Counted from the stretch's first letter, positions 1-8,736 are shown. The stretch is 64,000 nt of DNA from Oscillospiraceae bacterium (GCA_022787085.1 JALFVE010000024.1:1-64000), one strand, 5' to 3'. A program made the numbers and translations. Notes: generated from the letters alone by a model not told the origin.

Positions 1-116
1 TAGACAAATCCTCGGCTGAAATAATCACATTCGTCGTCAAGCTCCCTTGCAAGGCGGCAAGCCTTGCTGCGGTCGCTTTCCTAGACTGTGATTATTTCAT
101 CTGTCGGCTTTGTCTA
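1..116. repeat. Imperfect inverted-repeat element
   Basis: The arms TAGACAAA (1-8) and TTTGTCTA (109-116) are perfect reverse complements. So are GAAATAATCACA (18-29) and TGTGATTATTTC (87-98). A third hairpin, GCAAGGC/GCCTTGC, sits in the centre near 49-67. The whole 116 bases could fold into one long cruciform or RNA hairpin. It begins at the window edge, so the left boundary is not known. It may be a small non-coding interspersed repeat (MITE-like) or a structured 3' end of an upstream transcript. I saw no second copy in this window and no open reading frame inside it. Confidence 0.55.
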
Positions 117-153
117 TAGAACGATTAAAGATTAGTATAAGGAATGATACTTT

Positions 154-182
154 GGGGGCTGCTTCCACAGTCCCTTTTTTAA
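154..182 (+). terminator. Intrinsic terminator of an upstream gene
   Basis: A G-rich arm followed by CTG pairs with CAG and a C-rich arm (one G-T wobble), then a run of T. It would end a transcript entering from the left of the window. The stretch from here to the promoter at 288 shows nothing else I can name. Confidence 0.55.
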
Positions 183-287
183 TCGTTTTGTAACCTTTTC
201 ACTTCCTGTTCGGGTTTATTTTGGTTTTTTTGTGAAGTATAACCAAAAAGAATGTCGGGATTTTTCTGTTTTAGGGCTTGTCTTTCA

Positions 288-317
288 TTGACTTTATTAA
301 GAAAAATATGATATAAT
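288..317 (+). promoter_or_regulatory. Sigma-A promoter of the dynamin operon
   Basis: TTGACT (288-293) and TATAAT (312-317) with an 18-base spacer. Transcription would start near 324, giving a leader of about 125 bases before the start at 452. Confidence 0.7.
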
Positions 318-451
318 ATTATTATTATGGGTTGATAATTATTGCGGTCCGTTTGCCGAGACTTGCAGACTGCTTTTTTAATACCGATCTGCAAAGGTCA
401 GTATATTTACCGCATCGGGACTTTGTGCGGAATAATCACAGGAGGTATATC

Positions 452-2506
452 ATGGAACAACAGACTTATGATTTTGCAAGCTATTCCTCGTTTCGGGAAA
501 CTGTCAACGATCTGACCGAAACTCTTGGTCAGCTCAAGGAATATGCCGCTTCCCTTAATCTCGAAAATACTGCCCGCTCTATCGAAGATATTATCGAAAA
601 ATCGGCGGGAGATCACTTCGAGGTCGCTATCGTCGGCGAATTTAAGAGAGGCAAGAGCACCCTCATCAACGCTCTGCTGGGGCAGGAGGTGCTGCCTGCG
701 GACGTTCTTCCCGCTACCGCTACTCTTAACCGTGTTACATACAGCAAGGACCCTTATGTGGTCGTTGAATATAAGGACGGCTCCTCCGAAAGAGTCGATA
801 TCAACCATCTGGCGGATTATGTCACAAAGCTTTCCTATGAGTCCGAGAAAAAGGCTGAGACTGTCAAGGAGGCTACCGTTTTTTACGACACCGATTTCTG
901 CAAAAATCATGTTGATATCATTGATACTCCGGGTCTGAACGATGACGAGCAGATGACTAATGTTACCATGTCTATTCTTCCCGAAATAGACGCTGCGGTT
1001 TTCGTTATCAGCGCAAATTCTCCCTTCTCTCAGTTTGAAAAGGAATTTCTTGAGAATAAAATGCTCACAAGCGATCTGGGACGTATCATTTTCGCTGTAA
1101 ACTGCTTCGGCACCTTCTCCAAGGAGGACGAGGACAGGATAGTTGAGACCGTTGAAAAGCGAATCTGCAGCTATGTTATGGATAAGGCCAAGAAGGTCAT
1201 GGGCGAAAATTCCAAGGAATTTGCCGTTTACAAGCGCAAGATAGGCAAGCCCAAGGTCATCGGCGTTTATGCCAAGAAGGCTCTTATTGCAAAGGAAAAC
1301 AAGGATGAGCAGATGCTTCAGGAAAGTAATTTCCCCAAGTTTGAAAGCGTTCTCGAATCCATGCTCACCAAGGAGAGGGGTTCTATTACCCTCCAGATAC
1401 TTGCAAACAAGATCATAAGCTCGGGTTCCGAGATAATCAACTCCATCGTTATCCACGAAAACGCTCTCGTTATGGAAACCGATGAATTTATGGAGAAGTA
1501 TCAGCTTGCCATTGAAGAGATCGAGGAGATCCGTACCAAAAAGCGTGAGGAATTTGTCCGCATCAACAATGCTGCCAACAAGGTCTTTGAACAGCTGCAG
1601 CCTATTCTCGATGATTACTGGGTTAAGATCGAGGAGACTGCTATGCAGGTCATTGACGATTATCAGATGGCGGGCGAGGACCTCAAGCGTGAAAAGCTCA
1701 AGATAGTTTACGAAAAGCTTACTCAGAAAATCAAGGAAAATATCGAAAACAAGGCTCAGCTTATCTGCGAGCAGATCCAGAACGATATCAACGTGGGTCT
1801 GTCCGAGGAGGCTGTTCGTCTCCAGTCCTTCCAGGATGAATTTTTCGAGTCTTTAAACCGTATCCAGGAGCTTTTCTCCGTTCCCGCAAAGCACAACAGG
1901 AACGGCGGCGTTGCTGACAGCATTATCGGTTCCGTTATCGGCACGGGCGGTATCGGAGGTCTTTTTATCGGCTTCAGGGAGGCGGGCGTGAAGGGCGCTT
2001 TGCTTGGTGGTCTTACGGGTCTTACCACATGGCTTGCTACCTCCTTCCTCCTTGTTACCACTGTGGTGGGCGGTGCTTTCCTTACTCCCGCAGGTATCTG
2101 CATTATGGCTCTGGCGGGCTTTGCAGGCACATTTACGGGCAAATTTGCCGTTGACAAGTTCCTCGTTCAGGAGCGCATTGATAAATTTAAGGTCAATATG
2201 AAGGCTACCGTCAAGAAGCAGTTCCATGAAATGAAGATCAATTCCGACTTTACCGAATCTGTTCGTCAGCAGGTTTATAATTCCTTCTCGGGTCTCAAGA
2301 CTCAGATCGAGCAGGAAACTGAGATCATACTCAAGGATACTCAGAAGACACTTGACGATCTTAATGACGTTAAGCAGCAGAAGAAGGTCATGTCCGACAA
2401 TGAAAAAATCAGGCTCCAGAATATTGCCGAAAATGTTGGCGGTATGCTGGCAGATACATACAATCTCCACAGGGCTCTTACCGAGATCCTGTCCGATGAA
2501 GAATAA
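452..2506 (+). CDS. Dynamin-family GTPase, membrane-inserting type
   Basis: A 684-residue bacterial dynamin-like protein. The P-loop GEFKRGKS is at residues 62-69 and the G3 motif DTPG at 158-161; the G4 position reads VNCFG, not the classic NKxD. A long glycine-rich hydrophobic stretch near residues 487-570 probably forms the membrane-inserting hairpin, flanked by helical stalk sequence. The start at 452 is chosen because GGAGGT lies nine bases upstream; the frame is open further back to 332 without a binding site. It is the first gene of a three-gene operon, with 14 bases to the next gene. Known relatives tubulate or fuse membranes and often work as unequal pairs; the specific role here is unknown. 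Confidence 0.9.
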   Translation: MEQQTYDFASYSSFRETVNDLTETLGQLKEYAASLNLENTARSIEDIIEKSAGDHFEVAIVGEFKRGKSTLINALLGQEVLPADVLPATATLNRVTYSKDPYVVVEYKDGSSERVDINHLADYVTKLSYESEKKAETVKEATVFYDTDFCKNHVDIIDTPGLNDDEQMTNVTMSILPEIDAAVFVISANSPFSQFEKEFLENKMLTSDLGRIIFAVNCFGTFSKEDEDRIVETVEKRICSYVMDKAKKVMGENSKEFAVYKRKIGKPKVIGVYAKKALIAKENKDEQMLQESNFPKFESVLESMLTKERGSITLQILANKIISSGSEIINSIVIHENALVMETDEFMEKYQLAIEEIEEIRTKKREEFVRINNAANKVFEQLQPILDDYWVKIEETAMQVIDDYQMAGEDLKREKLKIVYEKLTQKIKENIENKAQLICEQIQNDINVGLSEEAVRLQSFQDEFFESLNRIQELFSVPAKHNRNGGVADSIIGSVIGTGGIGGLFIGFREAGVKGALLGGLTGLTTWLATSFLLVTTVVGGAFLTPAGICIMALAGFAGTFTGKFAVDKFLVQERIDKFKVNMKATVKKQFHEMKINSDFTESVRQQVYNSFSGLKTQIEQETEIILKDTQKTLDDLNDVKQQKKVMSDNEKIRLQNIAENVGGMLADTYNLHRALTEILSDEE

Positions 2507-2520
2507 GAGGAGGATATGCA

Positions 2521-3495
2521 ATGACTGAATCATACAATCCTCTTATGGAAATTAACACCTCCTTTTCCGATTATCTGGTGGAAAGGACACGTTCATATCA
2601 GGAGCACGTTGTGGGCGGCACGCTGGACTATGCCTTTGACGCCGATTTTGCCATGAGGCAGAAGATAAGCGGGATTTCGGGCTGGTCAAGGCTTTACAAG
2701 GCTATTGTGAGCAACGATATCCCCGGCCGCTTCAAAAGATATTTCCAGAGCAGCGACAGCGCAAGCTCGATGAAATACGCCAAGGCTTACGACGCTGCGA
2801 AAAAATGCAGCGAAAGGCTCCAGATAAGCCTTCCCGTTATTCTTGTAAAAAAGGCGGGCGAGGTCCCCGAGATAATGTCTCTGGCAGGCGAGGGCATTGA
2901 GCCTTGTATCGTCATGACAAGCGATATTGCCGAGGGCTTTACGCCCGATGAGCTTTGCTATCTTGTGGGCTGCGAATGCGGAAGGCTCCAGAACAGGCAC
3001 TCTGCCTTCAACTATGCCTTCACCTACCCCGGCATCAGCAGGGGAGACGCTTCCGCCGATTCCGAAAACGGCGGCAAGAGCAATGTTAGAGAGCTGAATT
3101 ATGTTCTTAACAAATGGATAATTTCGGGCGATATCACTGCGGACAGAGCGGGCATTATCTGTCTCGATTCTCCTGCAGATTTTCCGAAAATTTTTGCTTC
3201 CGTCAGGAAAAAGGGCGTTCCCGATTCCTTCGGAAATCAGAACAGGGATATTGACATTGACGCTATTTTAAAGCGCTATGAGACCCTCCACATTACTCCT
3301 GTCCGTGACCTTAACATGGACGGCTGCTCCGCTGACGAAAGACGAATTGCGGCGGCTATGGAGTTTATCGGCTGCGAGATCCTATATATCTGGCGTCCCG
3401 ATCTTTCTTCGTCGGCAAGCCATGTGGGCAGCAAGCAGTCCCTTGAGATCCGCTGTGATATCATTGCAAATTCCGACAGCGGTCATACTGCGTAA
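2521..3495 (+). CDS. M48-peptidase-like protein with destroyed zinc site
   Basis: 324 residues with the layout of an M48 (Ste24/HtpX-like) metallopeptidase domain but not its catalytic residues. Where the family has HExxH, this protein reads CECGR (residues 151-155), in the expected context of a preceding PDEL..LVG and a following NRH. The third zinc ligand region, usually ExxADR, reads DITADR (204-209). No signal peptide or clear membrane helix is seen. It lies between two dynamin GTPases, 14 bases after the first and 15 bases before the second, each junction with a strong GGAGG site, so the three are surely co-transcribed. I infer a non-catalytic scaffold or adaptor. The family call is by motif only. 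Confidence 0.65.
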   Translation: MTESYNPLMEINTSFSDYLVERTRSYQEHVVGGTLDYAFDADFAMRQKISGISGWSRLYKAIVSNDIPGRFKRYFQSSDSASSMKYAKAYDAAKKCSERLQISLPVILVKKAGEVPEIMSLAGEGIEPCIVMTSDIAEGFTPDELCYLVGCECGRLQNRHSAFNYAFTYPGISRGDASADSENGGKSNVRELNYVLNKWIISGDITADRAGIICLDSPADFPKIFASVRKKGVPDSFGNQNRDIDIDAILKRYETLHITPVRDLNMDGCSADERRIAAAMEFIGCEILYIWRPDLSSSASHVGSKQSLEIRCDIIANSDSGHTA

Positions 3496-3510
3496 AGGAG
3501 GTGCTGTCAG

Positions 3511-5247
3511 ATGGAAAAAAATTACGATAATGCTGCCGCCGATATTGAATTTGTCCGCGGCGAGCTTTCAAAGCTTGTGAGCGATCCCGAGCTTGTTGCC
3601 ATTCTCGGCGATGAGGCGGTGGAGAGAATGTCCAAGTGGGATTCCATTATCGCAAAGAAGATGGATCAGCCCTTCTCTCTTATGGTCACAGGCGATTTCA
3701 AGCGGGGCAAAAGTACAATAATCAACGCTATTTTAGGACGTTCCATTGCCCCTGTTAACGTTGCTCCCGAGACTTTTACGGTCAACTGCATTTCTTATGG
3801 CGAGAGGCCTTCCGTTGAGGCGGTCCTCCGAAATGAGAAAAGAGTTACTCTCACTCCCGATGATCTGAGCCGTGACAGGCTTTCCGAGCTTATGGATTTC
3901 TTCCCCGGGGAGCTTGATTACGTTGATGTGAGAAGCGATGCGCCTATTTTAAAGGAGATCCAGATAGTTGATACTCCGGGTCTCAGCGATCTGGACGATC
4001 TTGACAAGCAGGTAAAGGAATTTCTGGTCAAGGCGGATGCTCTTATTTATGTGGCTTCCGCACTGTCGCCATTTTCAGAGTCCGAGCAGTTCTTTATTGC
4101 CGAGAATATCGTTCCTCAGAATTTCAGCAAGGTGTTCGTTCTTGTGAACATGATCGACGCTATGGATTCCATGGAGGATATCGAAAAGGTGGTTGGACGT
4201 ATCCGTGAGATATGCTCACAGATAATCCCCAATGCGGAGGTTTACGGTATCAGCGGCATTGACGAGTACCGCAGAAAGATCGGTCTTAACCGTCCCGATA
4301 TTAAGGGCTTCCAGGATTATTACGAGAATCAGTTTTTGAAATTTGAGCTGGCTCTTTCAAGAGAAATTATCGTTCAGAAGGATACTATCCGCACTCAGCG
4401 TGTGTTCTCAATGCTTCGTCTCATGCTTACAGACACACTGAACCGCCTTAACATGATAAGCGACATGATGAAGATGGACAGGGAGAATCTGGACAAGCTT
4501 TCTGTGGATTTCGAGCGTGAATGTACCACTCTTGCGGCGGCGCTCGAGAATCAGAAGCCTAAGATAATCCTCTCCATCACCGAGATGATGCAGGAGGCAG
4601 AGCACTGGATGTATGAATTCTTCACAAAGCTTCGTGAGGATATTCTTGCCTGCCGCACCACCGTCAAGGACGAGGACGTGGAGAGACATTTCTACTCCTA
4701 TCTTATGGACAAGGTGGGCGAGGCTTACAGAAAATGCCTTGAGATACATCACTCCCGTCTCAACGATGTGATAAACGATATGGCAAGCGAGCTTTCGAGA
4801 AAGCTCGGCATCGAAAATCTTGCGGGCGCAAGGATCTCATGCAGCGAGACTGTTAATGTGAATACCTTTGTTGCGGACAAGATCCGTGAGGCGGCTTCTC
4901 AGGGTGCAGGACGGGAAATGGGCTTCCCCTCCACAACCATGCCCTTCTTCCGCAATATCCTTAACAAAAAGCAGCAGTCGGAGATCATTGACTGCGCTCT
5001 GGAAAATTACGACGATATCAGAAACAACACCATCAAGGATCTGAAGGTCTGCTACAAAAATCTTGAGGAATTTGCCGCTTCTCAGCTGGACGAGATCTAC
5101 CGCACTCAGGTAGAGGTGGGCAGAGAGACCGTTGCTGCGGCAATGGAAATGGCGAAATCCCGCAAGGATTCCGAGCTTCTCAGCAGAAATCTCGAAAAGG
5201 CTTCGGAGATCGTTATCGGTGCGGTTTCGGTTCTGAAAAAATATTGA
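3511..5247 (+). CDS. Dynamin-family GTPase, soluble partner type
   Basis: 578 residues. The P-loop GDFKRGKS is at 61-68, G3 DTPG at 154-157 and a G4-like NMID at 213-216. After the GTPase domain the protein is mostly charged helical sequence with no long hydrophobic stretch, unlike the operon's first GTPase. The AAAGGAGG site overlaps the stop of the preceding gene. The operon ends here at a strong terminator. Paired, unequal dynamins are known in other bacteria (for example the Campylobacter DLP1/DLP2 pair), so this protein probably forms a mixed complex with the first one; that is inference. Confidence 0.88.
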   Translation: MEKNYDNAAADIEFVRGELSKLVSDPELVAILGDEAVERMSKWDSIIAKKMDQPFSLMVTGDFKRGKSTIINAILGRSIAPVNVAPETFTVNCISYGERPSVEAVLRNEKRVTLTPDDLSRDRLSELMDFFPGELDYVDVRSDAPILKEIQIVDTPGLSDLDDLDKQVKEFLVKADALIYVASALSPFSESEQFFIAENIVPQNFSKVFVLVNMIDAMDSMEDIEKVVGRIREICSQIIPNAEVYGISGIDEYRRKIGLNRPDIKGFQDYYENQFLKFELALSREIIVQKDTIRTQRVFSMLRLMLTDTLNRLNMISDMMKMDRENLDKLSVDFERECTTLAAALENQKPKIILSITEMMQEAEHWMYEFFTKLREDILACRTTVKDEDVERHFYSYLMDKVGEAYRKCLEIHHSRLNDVINDMASELSRKLGIENLAGARISCSETVNVNTFVADKIREAASQGAGREMGFPSTTMPFFRNILNKKQQSEIIDCALENYDDIRNNTIKDLKVCYKNLEEFAASQLDEIYRTQVEVGRETVAAAMEMAKSRKDSELLSRNLEKASEIVIGAVSVLKKY

Positions 5248-5263
5248 TATCCCAAAAGGCTTA

Positions 5264-5296
5264 AAGCGGCAGACGTTTGTTCTGCCGCTTTTTTTC
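5264..5296 (+). terminator. Terminator of the dynamin operon
   Basis: A ten-base perfect stem, AAGCGGCAGA with TCTGCCGCTT, around a seven-base loop, followed by a run of T. Confidence 0.88.
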
Positions 5297-5344
5297 GACA
5301 TGAGTTAGGAAAATTTCAAATAATAACTATATGCAAAATAACTA

Positions 5345-5373
5345 TTGAAATTTGATGGCGAGTGTGGTATAAT
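5345..5373 (+). promoter_or_regulatory. Sigma-A promoter of the YopX-like gene
   Basis: TTGAAA (5345-5350) and a perfect TATAAT (5368-5373) with a 17-base spacer. It makes the next gene an independent unit, separate from the dynamin operon. Confidence 0.8.
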
Positions 5374-5419
5374 ATAATTCGGTATCTTTATGACTTTTTG
5401 CGGGGAGGGAATGTCGATA

Positions 5420-6022
5420 ATGTCTTTGAAAAGGTTTCAGCCTTTGTATCCATATTTCATTTTCAGAGCGCAGATCGTTTTCAAAAATGTGGCTCCTCCC
5501 GATAAGCCTTGGGCTGTGGGCGTTCTCTGCCGTGATTTTCAGGGCAATTACTCCATTATCAACAAAAAATCAGACGATGCTTATGAAATGTGCCCCGTTT
5601 GCCTCGATACTCTGGGGCTTTCTTCGGGCTTCAAGGATGGATTAAGGTCGGATATTTTTGAGGGCGATATCGTCCGTATATGCCGCTTTTCGGCAGAGAA
5701 AATTGCTGAACTGCCCGTTTTTGACGGCAATGAGCGCAGAAATATCTTTGCCGATGTTCCTGAGGGCTGCGAGATGCTTTCCTCATTTGATGGGGTTGTA
5801 TTTATGAGCGGCGGGGTTTTTTATGTTCAGTTTTTCGATGAGGCATCAAGTGCGCTTAATGCCGTTCCGCTGTATATGTTCTTCGGCTACGATATGCTTC
5901 CCGAGGACGGCGCTGCGGTGAGGGTTATAGGCAATATTTACGAGGATGAGGAGCTTTATGCCAAGACTCTGCATTTGTCCGAGACGGGTCAGTGTAGTTC
6001 ATATTTACAGAATCAAACGTGA
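5420..6022 (+). CDS. YopX-domain-like protein
   Basis: 200 residues. The middle section carries the pattern of the YopX family: a TLGLSSGFKDG segment, then DIFEGDIVRI, and near the C-terminus VIGNIYEDEEL. YopX proteins are usually encoded by prophages of Gram-positive bacteria and have no settled biochemical role. No other phage gene is seen nearby. The start at 5420 is preferred because GGGGAGGG ends ten bases before it; upstream in-frame ATGs at 5390 and 5411 precede or touch that site. The gene has its own promoter and a strong terminator. Confidence 0.6.
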   Translation: MSLKRFQPLYPYFIFRAQIVFKNVAPPDKPWAVGVLCRDFQGNYSIINKKSDDAYEMCPVCLDTLGLSSGFKDGLRSDIFEGDIVRICRFSAEKIAELPVFDGNERRNIFADVPEGCEMLSSFDGVVFMSGGVFYVQFFDEASSALNAVPLYMFFGYDMLPEDGAAVRVIGNIYEDEELYAKTLHLSETGQCSSYLQNQT

Positions 6023-6041
6023 TTTTTTGTGATTATATACA

Positions 6042-6083
6042 AAAAACGGCTGCCATGCACATTGATGTGCGGCAGCCGTTTTT
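6042..6083. terminator. Bidirectional terminator
   Basis: A long stem, AAAAACGGCTGCC with GGCAGCCGTTTTT, with an inner GCACAT/ATGTGC helix. A-rich and T-rich flanks let it work for the YopX-like gene on the plus strand and the tRNA on the minus strand. Confidence 0.85.
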
Positions 6084-6121
6084 GTAAAAAAATATGCCCG
6101 AAATGTCGGACATAACTAATA

Positions 6122-6198
6122 TGGCGTCCCCGGCGGGATTCGAACCCACGACCTTTCGCTTAGGAGGCGAACGCTCTATCCTGCTGAGCTACGGAGAC
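6122..6198 (-). tRNA. tRNA-Arg (anticodon CCT)
   Basis: 77 bases with encoded CCA. The acceptor arm GTCTCCG pairs with CGGGGAC (one T-G pair), the T loop contains GGTTCGAATC, and the anticodon stem TTCGC/GCGAA closes the loop CTCCTAA, which places CCT at positions 34-36. It reads AGG arginine codons. Confidence 0.95.
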
Positions 6199-6240
6199 AT
6201 TTTTGACTTTCATATAATGCGGTCTTTAGCTGACTTGTAT

Positions 6241-6269
6241 ATTATACCACAAAGATAAAAAAAATGCAA
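6241..6269 (-). promoter_or_regulatory. Possible promoter for tRNA-Arg
   Basis: On the minus strand TATAAT (6241-6246) is preceded 17 bases upstream by TTGCAT (6264-6269). The upstream element is a weak match. Confidence 0.45.
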
Positions 6270-6291
6270 TAGGTTTTTATATAACTTTTAC

Positions 6292-6320
6292 TTGAAATTT
6301 TTTGTGTAATATGGTATAAT
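6292..6320 (+). promoter_or_regulatory. Sigma-A promoter of ilvE
   Basis: TTGAAA (6292-6297), 17-base spacer, TATAAT (6315-6320). The leader to the start at 6404 is about 75 bases. Confidence 0.8.
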
Positions 6321-6403
6321 TATATAAATTTATGGGGTACTCGCTAAAATGGGGTTCCTTATATGAAATAAATCTATTTTCATACAGAAGGAGTATGTTT
6401 TTT

Positions 6404-7477
6404 ATGGAAATCAAAATCACCCGAACCACTTCACCTAAGGCTAAGCCTGCTGACGAGACTAAGCTTGGCTTCGGCAAGATCTTTACCGATCATATGTTCC
6501 TGATGAACTATGACGAGGGACAGGGCTGGCACGACGCAAGGATCGTTCCCTATGGCCCTATTCCCATGGAGCCTTCCTCTATGTGCCTCCATTACGGTCA
6601 GGCTGATTTCGAGGGTCTCAAGGCTTACAGGACCGAAAGCGGCAGGATCCAGCTTTTCCGCCCCGAGCAGAATATGGCGAGAATGAATGTTTCTAACGAC
6701 CGTCTCTGTATTCCTCAGATAGACGAGAAATTCTGCGTTGAGGCTATCAAGAAGCTTGTTGAGGTTGACGCTGACTGGGTTCCTCATAATTATGGCACTT
6801 CTCTTTATATCCGTCCATTTATCTTTGCGGTTGATCCTATGCTGGGCGTTCATCCCGCTAAGCACCTCATTTTCTGCATCATGTGCTCTCCTGTTGGTGC
6901 ATATTATGCGGCAGGTCTTGCTCCTGTTAAGATCTACGTTGAGCAGAATTATGTAAGAGCTGTTACAGGCGGCACAGGCTTTACAAAGGCTGCTGCCAAC
7001 TATGCTATCTCCCTCAAGGCTCAGGAGGAGGCTGACAAGGCAGGCTATGAGCAGGTTCTCTGGCTTGACGGCGTTCACCGCAAGTACATAGAGGAAGTTG
7101 GCGCTATGAACGTTTTCTTCGTTCTTGACGGCGAGGTCATCACTCCCAGCCTTGACAGAAAGTCCATTCTCGGCGGTATCACAAGAAAATCCTGTCTGGA
7201 GATACTCAGACACAAGGGCTATAAGGTTTGCGAGAGAGATCTGGAGATCGACGAGCTTATCAAGGCTTATGACGAGGGCAAGTTCAACGAGGCTTTCGGC
7301 ACAGGTACTGCTGCGGTTATTTCTCCCATCGGCGAGCTGAAATACGGCGACAAGATCATGAAGCTGAACGGCGGCGAGATCGGCCCTGTTTCTCAGATGC
7401 TTTACGATACCCTTACAGGTATTCAGTGGGGCAAGACTGAGGATACCTTCGGCTGGATTGTTCCTGTTATCGGCTAA
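6404..7477 (+). CDS. ilvE: Branched-chain amino acid aminotransferase
   Basis: 357 residues, a fold-type IV PLP aminotransferase of the BCAT group II form. EGLKAY is at residues 70-75, and the PLP lysine lies in GTGFTKAAANYA at about residue 195. It carries out the last step of valine, leucine and isoleucine synthesis, and the first of their breakdown, using glutamate and 2-oxoglutarate in the cytoplasm. The start at 6404 has AAGGAG ten bases upstream; an ATG at 6395 is too close to it. It is a single gene with its own promoter and terminator. Confidence 0.95.
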   Translation: MEIKITRTTSPKAKPADETKLGFGKIFTDHMFLMNYDEGQGWHDARIVPYGPIPMEPSSMCLHYGQADFEGLKAYRTESGRIQLFRPEQNMARMNVSNDRLCIPQIDEKFCVEAIKKLVEVDADWVPHNYGTSLYIRPFIFAVDPMLGVHPAKHLIFCIMCSPVGAYYAAGLAPVKIYVEQNYVRAVTGGTGFTKAAANYAISLKAQEEADKAGYEQVLWLDGVHRKYIEEVGAMNVFFVLDGEVITPSLDRKSILGGITRKSCLEILRHKGYKVCERDLEIDELIKAYDEGKFNEAFGTGTAAVISPIGELKYGDKIMKLNGGEIGPVSQMLYDTLTGIQWGKTEDTFGWIVPVIG

Positions 7478-7500
7478 AGATATATAGAAAAATTACTATT

Positions 7501-7544
7501 GCCCGCATTTTCCGCATATATTACGGAGTCTGCGGGCATTTTTT
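7501..7544 (+). terminator. Terminator of ilvE
   Basis: GCCCGCA (7501-7507) pairs with TGCGGGC (7531-7537), with an inner TCCG/CGGA helix, followed by ATTTTTT. Confidence 0.82.
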
Positions 7545-7554
7545 CGGAGGAATT

Positions 7555-8241
7555 ATGGAGCGTTACAAGTGGAGCTTTGTCAGTACAATTATCGGTTGGG
7601 TATTTTTTGCATTCGGAGTTATTTTTCTGATAATTCCGTTGATAAGTATTGCAAGCTGGGCGGAATTTAAAAAGGACGCTGTGCCTGTTTCCGCTGAGAT
7701 AACCGACATTGATACCTACACCAAGCGGAGCAACCATAAAAATAGAACGTATCACGATGTTTATGTTGAGTATGAATATGACGGCGTGACCTATTCGGAG
7801 GAGCTTGATTACTACACCTCGGGAATGAAAAAGGGCGACGATATTGAGATATATGTTGACCCCGATGATCCTTCAAGAAGCCGCAGCAATCCCTTTGTAT
7901 TTTCTGCAATTATGGCTGTTTTCGGGCTTGTTTTCGGCGGTATAGGTGCGGGATTTTTAGTTCATGAGATCAAAATGAGCATTTACATAAATAAGCTTAT
8001 TGCCGAGGATAAATTTATTTATGCCGACTATTCGAACGAGGAACAGGCAAATGTTACGGTGAATAACGTCAGGTATAATCATTCGGTTTTCGTTTATGAT
8101 GACGGCTTGGGAAGAATAATGACCTTTAACAGCGAGCCTCATCACCCAAGCTCACGTCCTCATATTCAAGGGGATTCCATTAAGGTCTATGTGGATTTGG
8201 AAAATAACCCGAAAAAATACTACGTTTCAAGAGAGAAGTAA
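7555..8241 (+). CDS. DUF3592-family membrane protein
   Basis: 228 residues with a hydrophobic helix near residues 8-35, an extracytoplasmic domain typical of DUF3592 (a pattern ending in VYVDPDDPSRSR), a second helix near 118-142, and a hydrophilic C-terminal domain. The family is common in Firmicutes and its function is unknown. GGAGG lies just upstream of the ATG. The next gene follows after four bases, so the two are probably co-transcribed. Confidence 0.75.
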   Translation: MERYKWSFVSTIIGWVFFAFGVIFLIIPLISIASWAEFKKDAVPVSAEITDIDTYTKRSNHKNRTYHDVYVEYEYDGVTYSEELDYYTSGMKKGDDIEIYVDPDDPSRSRSNPFVFSAIMAVFGLVFGGIGAGFLVHEIKMSIYINKLIAEDKFIYADYSNEEQANVTVNNVRYNHSVFVYDDGLGRIMTFNSEPHHPSSRPHIQGDSIKVYVDLENNPKKYYVSREK

Positions 8242-8245
8242 GGCT

Positions 8246-8605
8246 ATGCAGTCTGTTGACGAGGCTTTATCAAAGCTGAAAAAATCGGCGTTCCGATCGA
8301 GATTTCATTTGTCGGAAAAGGATATGGCTTACATTGATGAAAAGGGAATTGAGACTATCCGCAGCCACTGCGCCGATTTTATTGCAGCAAGGATTGCCCC
8401 TGCGGTCATTCCCAATGACGGTAAGCAGACTCCTATGAGGGGACATCCTGTTTTTATCGCTCAGCACGCCTGCGCCTGCTGCTGTCGGGGCTGCCTTGAA
8501 AAGTGGTATCGTGTCCCAAAAGGACGGGCGCTTACGCCGAACGAGCAGGAGAGGATAGTCAGGCTTCTTATGACCTGGATAGAGAGGGAGTATCACAAGG
8601 AGTGA
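8246..8605 (+). CDS. DUF4186-family protein
   Basis: 119 residues matching the DUF4186 pattern: FRSRFHLSEKD near the N-terminus, then GKQTPMRGHPVF and a cysteine-rich ACACCCRGCLEKW segment. The cysteines and histidines suggest a bound metal, which is inference. No function is established. The ATG at 8246 begins four bases after the preceding stop; a longer in-frame reading from 8189 overlaps the previous gene and is unlikely. Confidence 0.75.
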   Translation: MQSVDEALSKLKKSAFRSRFHLSEKDMAYIDEKGIETIRSHCADFIAARIAPAVIPNDGKQTPMRGHPVFIAQHACACCCRGCLEKWYRVPKGRALTPNEQERIVRLLMTWIEREYHKE

Positions 8606-8684
8606 ACCCGGGAAAGCTTTTGCAGATCTTTTATAGACATACTGCGTGAATCCGACGAAAATGCGTTATTCCCGCAATATGTCG

Positions 8685-8713
8685 TGTACATTTTTCCTTC
8701 CGTCTGCTATGAT
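8685..8713 (+). promoter_or_regulatory. Possible promoter of the XRE regulator
   Basis: TGTACA (8685-8690), 17-base spacer, and TATGAT (8708-8713) with an extended TG. This would give a very short leader before the start at 8737. Confidence 0.45.
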
Positions 8714-8736
8714 AATAATTGAAAGGAGGAGCTGAA

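Noticed and set aside
407-1456. Long minus-strand open frame opposite the first dynamin gene
   Set aside because: It lies antisense to a clear GTPase gene, has no ribosome site and shows no family pattern; a codon-bias shadow.
6122-6198. tRNA-Arg as an occupied phage integration site
   Set aside because: No integrase gene and no repeated tRNA end were seen nearby; only the lone YopX-like gene hints at it.
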